A DNA stretch of 64,000 nucleotides from Kwoniella bestiolae CBS 10118 (taxonomy: Eukaryota > Basidiomycota > Tremellomycetes > Tremellales > Cryptococcaceae): assembly GCF_000512585.2 (NCBI RefSeq), contig NC_089242.1, forward strand, positions 806,001-870,000, written 5' to 3'. This document shows positions 55,817 through 64,000 of the stretch, piece after piece. The translations under genes were made by a program, and so were the position numbers. Position 1 is the stretch's first letter, and each line of letters starts with the position of its first letter. The notes under the pieces were generated by a model. That model did no database searches. It saw nothing but the letters and a program-made list of their open reading frames with translations, and was not told the DNA's origin.

Positions 55817-56885
55817 TTATTCTGATGGTTGTGGTGGTGATTTGACTAATGCTTCTTTCCAGATCGCTTGGAATCGTTCCATAATCCTCCCAAGGGGATG
55901 GTGATCTGGACAAGAATCAAATTGGTAATAGCTACTAATGCCCTTTATATCACGCATCAAATTCAGTATCAGCCAAAGAATTCTAACCGGATTAAGAAGA
56001 GATGGAGTTGAATGAGAGTCAACTTACATGGTCCAACCGCTCCCCATTTTCACCTCAACCCTCTGATCCCTCTCCATCTTCCCCACCCCTATACCCGCAA
56101 TGATCAAAACCGGTAGCCCCCAAGCGGTGATGAAAATCATGAGTATCACTCTCAGCCAGAAGTTGCGGAGGCAGTATGCGAGCCATGTGCGATATTCCAT
56201 CTTCTTGGGTGGGAACCAGTATATCTTGTGGTTTGCTGGAGGTTGGGTCGGGGAGTGGAAGTGGAGAGTTAGGAGGAGGTCGATTAGGAATAGCGTCGAG
56301 ATGACCAGGACTATCCAGCCGGTTCAATGTCAGTTGGTCAGCGTGTTCTGTCGAGCTGGTACTGTATCGGACCTATGCACTTACCGAAAGTAAGGAAAAA
56401 TGTTGAAATCGATAACGATTCTGAGATCTCCCTGTATACATACGAAATGCACCACGATCAAATCAACCGATGCTCAATGTACTGACAAGATAACGTGTTG
56501 TGCTAACTTACGAAGGTAGATCCAATCCTAACACCCCATCACCTCTCTCAGCACTATCAGGTACCTTCCAAAATGATTTCCTCGTACATACCCCATCAGA
56601 GCCACCCGCTCCTTGAAAAGCGGTACTGGCAGACCCAGAGTCAGACCAAGAACACCAACCCCAAACGCCAAAACCATATTCCCTAGACTGGTCGATCAAG
56701 CGGACTAACCATAACCTGTCTCCCAGCTTTCCAGTATCATTAGGAGAGAACGGCACGTTGTACAGAATTACTAGGAATAGGAAGAGCGTGGATGTGAGGG
56801 TTAGGAGTATACAGATTATATGGTTTATGGGGGAGTTTTGGTGGCGCTTTGTGGAGGAGGAGGAGGAGCGAGAATGGTGAGTCAT
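55817..56885 (-). CDS. SUR7/PalI-like membrane protein, copy 1
   Basis: Starts MTHHSRSSSSSTKRHQ, then a first helix CILLTLTSTLFLFLVILYNV. An extracellular loop follows with YGFGVWGWCSWSDSGSAS and a later Cys (GVCTRKSFWKVPDSAERGDG). Two to three further helices follow: SISTFFLTFVLVISTLFLID, LRVILMIFITAWGLPVLIIA. The last exon, in phase, reads SYYQFDSCPDHHPLGRIMER and ends VKSPPQPSE. Four-helix topology with a WGWC-type loop motif is that of the SUR7/PalI family (eisosome or pH-signalling proteins). Adjacent to a second copy on the same strand. The 3' acceptor was chosen by phase; an alternative exists. Confidence 0.72.
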
Positions 56886-57500
56886 GTTCGATGGATGTAC
56901 TATATGTCTGGATTGGAAATTTAAGATTCAGGATTTAGGGATCAGTCTCTCATTTGACATTGAGAGTTTGGAATTAAGTGCGTTATATAGCTTGTGACAA
57001 GTCTTGACCAGATCTACTGTATGTGTAACCGTATGCAACTGTTGTACAGTATATCTCCCAAGCGCTCTTTTGTTAAAGAGGAGGGTGTGTACCGAAACAG
57101 GAGTAACATAGTGCGATATAAAGGATTTTTAGAGGTTTCAGAGAGTTTGGTTTACGATACAGTATTCATCAGACCTTGTTTGAGACTGTATTTGGAATGT
57201 TGACGATGCGACTTCACATTGACATAAGACGATGATCCTCATTGGCTATGAGATTATCGTTTGAGGGTACTGTAGGGCATGCTCACGCCTATGTGTACGA
57301 CTAGGACTCTTTCAAACGGAACCAGGTGACACCGTTGGTACACACATAAGAGAGGATGCATGATTCGAGGCAATACGGCGAAGTATACTAGACTGTCAAC
57401 TTTGATGTACTGAGATCGTCCAGAAGCAGGATACAAGCCATGGATCACAACGGCTCCAAGTCATTGTTTATCACGTTCCGTGCACATCTTCTACTACTCC
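56886..57500. other. Intergenic region between the two SUR7/PalI-like genes
   Basis: 615 bp, AT-rich, no supported gene. It should hold the promoter of copy 1 and the 3' end of copy 2. Confidence 0.4.
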
Positions 57501-58668
57501 CTATCCTCTCGACTGATACACCTTTTTTTTCCGCCTGTACACCAATCCATCTTTGTACATGCAGAACCCCTGCGAAATCATGAAAGCGACCCATGAGATC
57601 CATATCCTATTGACCGTCAATCACCAATCAAGATCAGCTGTATGTACTGTACGCCGTTTTTGACAATTTACACGAGGAACTTACAAAGTAAATCCCAAAC
57701 CCGTATCGGCCTTCAATCCCCCCTGTCCGTTAACTTCGCTCTTACCTATCAAAACAGTCACCACACTGGGCAATAAAAATACCAACATCAATATGAAATA
57801 GACCGAGTGGGTCCGCCAGTCTCGCAGAATCCAAGCTATCTTGGTTCTCTTGGAGGATATTTGGTCTTTCTCTTTGCCTGTTGGCCATTTGGATTTGGGA
57901 GGGACGGGCCAAGGGGGGTAGGGTTTCTCGAAGTTGATGCAGCAGAGAAGGAGGATGAGGAAGGAAAGGACGAGGAATGGCGCTGTATGAAGACAGCGTG
58001 TCAGTGCTGTCCGTGTGAGTCTTACAAAGCAGAAGATCTTGGGGACTTACCAAAGAGGAGGAGGAAACTTGTGATGGAGAATGCTTTGGTGATAGCCCTA
58101 CGTGAGTAGCGAATAAGCGTAATTAGTGCGATACAATATACAGCACAGATCGACAAGAGTGTGGTCACACTTGCGCTCACTCTGGTAAGTCAGTCATCAC
58201 CTGATTGATACTATCCCAGCTTGGTACCGCACATTTGGGCAAAGACCAAAAAACATTTTTCGTGCATTTAGCGTAACCCGTCCAATTGGTATCGGACCAT
58301 TCGCACCATCCCCAAATCCCAAATCCGTAGGCATGTAGCCCTCCTCCCGCTCTTGCGATTAGATCCTCCTCATGACCTGCTCTCCCCAGCATGGTGATAT
58401 GCATGGTGTTATCCACTTCGGATCGAGGTACGTTATAGTCAAGTCTCGATCGTACGTCGAACGCATTGGAAGGTACCGCCTCGGAACTTTGATTCACAAT
58501 TAACAGCCAGGACAGCACATTCATTTTACCTTCCAGCGTCGAATGCTCGTGGTTCAACGGAGCGTTGTTGAAAACAACCACCATGAGCATGATAAACGAT
58601 CCAAAGGTCAGTATGATCGAGAGGGCGTGGCATAGGGGATTGAAGTTTAGTTTGGCGGTGTTGGCCAT
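57501..58668 (-). CDS. SUR7/PalI-like membrane protein, copy 2
   Basis: Starts MANTAKLNFNPLCHALSIIL with the first helix running to FIMLMVVVFNNAPL. The long extracellular loop carries YGFGIWGWCEWSDTNWTGYA and KCTKNVFWSLPKCAVPSWDS. Later exons give AITKAFSITSFLLLF, APFLVLSFLILLLCCINFEK and RDWRTHSVYFILMLVFLLPS. The last exon is IWISWVAFMISQGFCMYKDG, ending basic (YRRKKKVYQSRG). It shares with copy 1 the motif GFG-[VI]-WGWC-x-WSD and the same exon arrangement, so the two are tandem paralogs, though the loop is about 40 residues longer here. NxT/NxS sites in the loop fit an exposed domain. Confidence 0.74.
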
Positions 58669-59574
58669 TTTTCTATACTGAGTTTAGTGATAGTGATTGT
58701 CAAAGGGTCAATCGACCTGATGAGATACGTTATTTATGATGATACAAGCTTTGTGTTAATTTGCAGCTTTTTATTCTGATCTTTGATGTTATTATTATTT
58801 TGATGTTTTTGTGGTATTATCAGTTTTGGTTTTATCGTCAGACACTCCCTCTGTTCCCATAGTGGTGTATAGATATACTCATGAGATCTCATCTTGCCCT
58901 ATGACCATCAGTATAGTCAAGGTGGTACACCTGAATTGCCGTTGAATGAAACAGACTGAAAATGAAAAGAGATCCAACATGTCACTTACAACAACCAAAG
59001 AAAGGATTGTCGGTTACTGATAGTCCTTAATCTGATGGTGAGGGCACGTTGCCTGTTTCCGACGGAGATCTGCGAGTGGAGGTGGGTAAAATAAACATGC
59101 GAAGACCGAAAATAGAACGATGACGATGATGGGGACGGTGATTGTGATTGTGAGTGAGATTGATGAGATTTGCTGTGATGCATACACACAACCTGTACAT
59201 CGCTATCATCATCCATCATCCTCATCCTCGGACATCTAATTAGATACTGTACCAACGTGCTGTCATCGGACGTAATTGATCAAAATCCATCCAACACTAC
59301 TCTGACCCTACTTATCGTAGGATTCAAAGCACCAAAGGAGGTCTCGCTTAACAACTACGTTCAAAACACGACTTTACAACGCAATCGCATCGCATTGATC
59401 TTCACATCACTATTAGTAGCTCAGACCGCATTCTCCGAGAAGCAAGGAGAACAAGAACAAGATTGGAAGATAGCAAAGCTATATATACAGTACTTCAGAG
59501 GTATCAATCTCAGCTCATTCCCTCAACAACACTCCTCTTTCCTACCTTCTACTTTCCACGTACAATCACACAGA
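58669..59574. promoter_or_regulatory. Divergent promoter region upstream of GAD1, with TATA box
   Basis: 906 bp. TATATATA at 59480-59487 lies about 90 bp before the GAD1 ATG. A plus-strand frame starting at 59257 runs into GAD1 exon 1, but its upstream part has no family resemblance, so I start the gene at the later ATG. Confidence 0.45.
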
Positions 59575-62203
59575 ATGGCTCTCGCTCAACACGTAGACGC
59601 AGAGAGAATCATCAACGAATCAAGGGACCATCCTGTTAAGAAACATACCCATGATAGAAAGTGAGTCATCATCCTCAGCTCACTCACTACTGAATTGTCT
59701 CCGCTCACCCTATATACTGGTGTCACCTCTCAGAGCAACACTCTATGATATCCCTTATACCTCTCGATACGACGTCGAGGTCGACTTGCCCCGTTATTCC
59801 ATCCCTGAGACCGGTGTGAACGCTAAAGTCTCTTACCAACTCTTACACGATGAGTTGCTTCTTGGTGAGTTTCTTGATATGGTCGGATACACAGTATTCC
59901 TAAGCCAGCTGACATACATGCATACTCCCCACCGGAATAGACGGGAATCCCAACATGAATTTGGCAAGGTGAGTTGAGTGAATACCTGTCTGTTTGCATC
60001 ATGCTGACTCGTAGTATAGTTTCGTGAACACTTGGGTACCAGACGAATGTAACAGGTTGATGTATGAGAACCTCAACAAGGTGAGTTACATCTGATTCTG
60101 CTTCTCACCTCTGATCCTGGTACCAGTAGCTGACCATTACTACCATAGAACCTCGTCGACCAAGATGAGTACCCTGCCGCTCAAGCGATCCATGAACGAT
60201 GTATCGTGAGTATACCATTCTCAATTGACCCATCCCGCTACTGTGCATCCCTACTCAGCTAATGTACCCTTATCATCAGTCCATGATCTCCCATCTCTGG
60301 CACGCACCTAAAGACGCTACCGCCCTTGGTACAGCTACCACCGGATCATCCGAAGCAATCATGTTGGGTGGTATGTCTTTGAAGAAGCGATGGCAGGTGA
60401 GTGTCTCAGCTTGCTCAACCGTAACCACTTGGATCTTGCTACAAGCTGACAATGTCATCAACATGAATAGGAAAAGATGAAAGCTGCCGGTAAAGATATC
60501 CACAACCCTGGTCCAAACATTGTCATGGGTGCTGAAGCACAAGTTGCCCTTGAGAAATTCGCAAGGTGAGTAATGCACATGTCATCGACTTTTTTTGAGC
60601 CTGCTATGTAACTAACCTTACCGACACCTTCCTTGCAGATATTTCGAAGTAGAGGCGAGACTTGTTCCAGTTCATCAAGGGGTAAGTTGTGCTAAAACCG
60701 TCCTAAAGGGTGACTACTGAACCGTCATAACAGTCTAGCTACGTCATGGACCCCAAAGAAGCTGTCAAGTATTGCGACGAGAACACCATTGGTATCTTTG
60801 TGTAAGCTTCAGTCTTTTTAAGCTGCGATGTCTGAAATGTTTGCTGATCTCGAGTTCAGCATCATGGGTTCCACCTACACTGGTGCTTTTGAATCCGTTC
60901 AAGGCATGTCCGATGAGCTGGACAAATACCAAGAGGAGACCGGCCATGATATCCCAATCCACGTTGATGCTGCTTCGGGAGGTTTTGTTGCGTGAGTTAG
61001 CCCATTCAATACCATTCGTTAGGAATATGCTAATTTAGTAAACATAGACCATTTGTCTACCCCCAGCTTGCATGGGATTTCAGAATTCCCCGAGTCAACT
61101 CGATCAATGCTTCAGGTCATAAATACGGTCTCGCCTCTGTTGGTCTCGGTTGGATCATCTGGAGAAGTGCGGACTACTTGCCAAAGGAGTTGATCTTTGA
61201 GTTGCACTATCTTGGTCAAGTGAGTGATAGGTCGTGCGTCATGGCATGACTATAGGATCACTGATTCTAGCCGTCGTGTAGACCGACTACTCCTTCAATC
61301 TCAACTTCAGTAGACCTGCTTTCCCTGTCTTGAGTCAGATGTTCCACTGTGAGTAACACACTTTCCTTCATCCTCATTACTGCCCTTCACACTGCCGATC
61401 ACTGCTGATGATAAATACAGTCCTCAACCTCGGACACTCAGGATACAGACGAATCAACGAGAACAACTTATCCAAAGCCCGACTCATCTCCAGAGCTTTG
61501 GAAGCTTCCGGTTACTTCACTTGTTTATCGCAGATCCACAAACCCAAGAATCAGGGCGCTTCGAACATCTCGCCCGTCATTACCAAGGCTGCGTCCAACA
61601 TCATTCACGGTCACTTGCCTGAGATCGATGATCCTGCCTATTACGTAGAGGGCTTACCTGTCGTCTCGTTCAGGTTTAGCGACGAGACCAAGGAGAAGTA
61701 TCCTAGAGTGAAACAGGAATGGATCCAAAGTCAACTGAGGGCTATCGGCTGGATCGTGCCTAAGTGAGTTAGATTCCCTTCCAGTATCCCTATCAATTCA
61801 TTCTAACATGCTTGACAAGCCCCCACCTACATATAAGCAGCTAATGCCTGTCTTGAACGTCGTTCCTTAGCTACCCCCTCCCTCCCGCTGAAGAAGACAC
61901 AGAGATCCTCCGATGTGTAGTCAGAGAATCGCTCTCAGGTGATCTGGCAAGAAAGCTCATCCTCGATATCATCCAGGTGTAGGTCACTCTTATCCCATCT
62001 TCTCTTCATCATCGAGATAGAGCTGATATTGGCGCATTATATGCAGTACCGAAGGATTGTTGAACGGGGCTGGACCATCATACCACATGTCCATCGCCAA
62101 CAGAAGACAAAGTACCACTTCTCCTGTTGATGTCAAGAGAGGTGGGACGCTTGATACTCAACATATCTCCGAACATACTTCCACGTACGCCAAGACTTGT
62201 TGA
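59575..62203 (+). CDS. GAD1: Glutamate decarboxylase (PLP-dependent)
   Basis: Converts glutamate to GABA, part of the GABA shunt and stress tolerance. Starts MALAQHVDAERIINESRDHP. Exons give ARYDIPYTSR-like DIPYTSRYDVEVDLPRYSIP, NMNLASFVNTWVPDECNRLM and LWHAPKDATALGTATTGSSE. The PLP region is DIPIHVDAASGGFVAPFVYP and INASGHKYGLASVGLGWIIW, where SGHKYG holds the PLP lysine. TDYSFNLNFSRPA and EGLPVVSFRFSDETKEKYPR follow. The penultimate exon ends LARKLILDIIQ. The last intron (donor GTAGGT at 61979) joins in phase to TEGLLNGAGPSYHMSIANRR, ending HTSTYAKTC at 62203, a Cys-ending tail common in the family. Without that splice the frame stops at once (IIQV-stop, 61982). About 14 introns. Confidence 0.92.
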
Positions 62204-63321
62204 AGACCTATCTGTCAAACGTTTCTCTCTTATACGCCTAACCTTGCTCAAATATGATATCTCGGTTTGCTTGCTGTCTCCTGATTGCTTGTTTATACAT
62301 GAATGCACACAATATCGAACGATAGATGTCCGGCCGTGGATCCAACACACAGGGGACCGAGGTGATGTTTGATGTACCGCTGCGTGGTCTGCGAGATTGA
62401 TTTTGCAAACGGAAGCAAGTCCGGGTTACTGGCTTCCCATGACAAAAGTAATACTTTTCTGTTCATGCATCCGTCTGTAGTATAAACCTTTGTATGCTTC
62501 CGATCATCATTCATCACTATCGTTTTAGCATGACAGTCGAAAAGGATCGACATGCGGCGGTCTTTTACAATGATGCGTCGCACACAAAAGGCTAACTTTA
62601 CCAGTCAAAACGTGTTTCAGGGTACAATGATCGGGTTGCTCGACGACGATCACAATGAAACACCAACAACACCTTATTCTACTTGTTCATTCTACTTCCT
62701 CCATGCGTTTCAAGTCGGGGTCATATGGTACTTCGCACGCAATGCACCTGTTGTGCTCTCTTAGCTGTGTAATGGAAGCTCGTGCTGAGGTCCAGAGTGT
62801 AAAGGAATCCTTGAAAGCCAAGACTGCTCCTTCCACTCATGGCTTGTGCTGATGAGAACAAAGGAAGATGGAAGACTAAAGGGAATTTGGAAACAAAAGT
62901 GTCAGTGTGTCGCACTAAACTAACAACAAACCAACCCTCCTTTACAGGTGAACATGCTAAACCAACGCATAATCAATCAAGCACACAAAGTGAAAAATGC
63001 GATGTGAATTTGTATTGTACATATATAAATAACACAGCTTTGATCTGACTCTCATACTGACAATCCCAATTCCCCCTATCTCATCTTCATCTTCATCTTC
63101 ATTGCCCTTTCCCCATTGATCTGCATTCTTTACATCGCCTCCCTCTATTGACTACTCCTTTCGGTCAAATCACTCACTTTCATTCATATCCCCCTTACAT
63201 CCCTTGAAATACCTACAAGCTACTAACTCTTTTCTCACCTACCCACGCAGAACTATACTTTACAATCCTTACAACATATATACTTTATCCTATATTATAC
63301 CCTTACGTCCAAACTCCAAAA
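62204..63321. promoter_or_regulatory. Intergenic region upstream of the amylase-like gene
   Basis: 1.1 kb with no supported gene. A TATA-like TATATAAA lies at 63022-63029, about 295 bp before the ATG. A (TTCATC)n pyrimidine tract lies at about 63080-63103. Several small open frames lack any resemblance. Confidence 0.4.
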
Positions 63322-64000
63322 TGGCTCCTCTGAGTAGATTGCTCACCCTCCTCCCTCTGCTCGCTTCTACTCTTAGTGTTCAGGCAGCTACCAAGGATGA
63401 TTGGAGATCAAGATCGATCTATCAGTGAGCTACTCATCCTTTCACCTCTGTCTCGGATCCACCAGCTTTCTCGCTGACGTCCTGGTTGCTCTCAGATTGA
63501 TCACAGATCGTTTCGCAGGTGGTGGCCAATGTGATTTGGGATCAAGGTCATACTGCGGTGGTACATGGCGTTCAACCATCGAGAAACTCGATTACATCCA
63601 GGGGATGGGCTTCGACGCAGTTTGGATATCCCCTACTGCGTTGGGTATTGAGGGTTATACAAAGTATGGAGAGAACTATCATGTGAGTAGCGTTGTTTCT
63701 GTGACATCATAAATATCAATGACGTAGAACTTCGATCATATTGGTATTGGCTCATCGTGTATCATTCCTCTTGATTCATCTGTCCTCATCTCATTTGCTG
63801 ATCTGTCCCCATTCACTATATAGGGATACTGGACCGTCGATCCTACCGAACTCAACCCCCACTTCGGTACCGCCGATGACCTCAAAGCCTTGTCCTCTGC
63901 CCTCCACTCAAGAGGAATGTATCTCATGGTCGACATCGCCATCAACGCACTGGCAGCAACGAATTACCACATCGACGCCCAAACCCTCTCTACAGTCAAC
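63322..64000 (+). CDS. Secreted alpha-amylase-like protein, GH13 (partial)
   Basis: Cut by the window end. MAPLSRLLTLLPLLASTLSV with QAATKDDWRSRSIYQ gives a clear signal peptide and start of the GH13 barrel. In-phase exons add LITDRFAGGGQCDLGSRSYC, GGTWRSTIEKLDYIQGMGFD, AVWISPTALGIEGYTKYGEN, and then YHGYWTVDPTELNPHFGTAD with DLKALSSALHSRGMYLMVDI. These follow the fungal alpha-amylase (TAKA type) closely. Conserved region I, normally DVVANH, reads DIAINA: the Asp and Asn are kept but the substrate-binding His is Ala. The catalytic Asp/Glu/Asp lie beyond the window, so activity cannot be judged. It may be a degenerate or specialised paralog. Confidence 0.85.

Noticed and set aside
59257..59664. 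GAD1 with an upstream extended N-terminus
   Set aside because: The extra residues have no GAD similarity and a TATA box lies inside the extension.

Overview
The window looks like nuclear DNA of a basidiomycete yeast, most likely a tremellomycete (Cryptococcus/Kwoniella type). Most genes are cut by many short introns (about 45-120 nt) with GTAAGT/GTGAGT donors, CTGAC/CTGAT/CTAAC branch-like sites and CAG/TAG acceptors. The gene set also fits: a DUF6534-type membrane protein, Kic1, Cdt2, Spt3, Hut1, Gad1, SUR7/PalI-like proteins and a formin. All multi-exon models were assembled by eye from conserved protein blocks and in-phase splice sites, so outer coordinates are firmer than some inner junctions. 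No tRNA, rRNA, CRISPR array or recognisable transposon was found.

Layout. 0-1.8 kb: DUF6534-like 7TM protein (-), cut by the window edge. 3.1-8.2 kb: isocitrate lyase ICL1 (+) and a PTC7-like PP2C phosphatase (+). 8.6-14.4 kb: CDT2 (-) and the RAM-pathway kinase KIC1 (-). 15.8-21.1 kb: acireductone dioxygenase ADI1 (+), mitochondrial carrier MTM1 (-), and a Ser/Pro-rich protein of unknown function (+). 21.7-31.8 kb: ZW10 (-), CTNNBL1 (+), SPT3 (+). 32.2-37.3 kb: accessory island of three intronless, mutually related genes of unknown function (here A, B, C) with duplicated flanking DNA. 37.8-46.5 kb: CRAL-TRIO/Sec14-like protein (-), ER J-protein SCJ1 with an HDEL end (+), HABP4/SERBP1-like RNA-binding protein (+), unrecognised multi-pass membrane protein (+). 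46.7-55.7 kb: large formin (-) and HUT1 (+). 55.8-64 kb: two tandem SUR7/PalI-like membrane proteins (-), glutamate decarboxylase GAD1 (+), and the 5' part of a secreted alpha-amylase-like gene (+).

There is no operon logic; most genes are independent housekeeping genes. Shared themes are ER/Golgi traffic and secretion (ZW10, SCJ1, HUT1, CRAL-TRIO), polarity and cell surface (KIC1, formin, SUR7-like), and chromatin, cell cycle and RNA (CDT2, SPT3, CTNNBL1, HABP4-like). The strongest candidate for something undescribed is the A/B/C family. Other notable points are a Dsl1-like Trp/acidic insert in ZW10, an MCB cluster upstream of CDT2, phased bZIP sites near 19.5 kb, a GAD1 last intron whose retention would remove the C-terminal tail, and an amylase-like protein lacking the region-I histidine.
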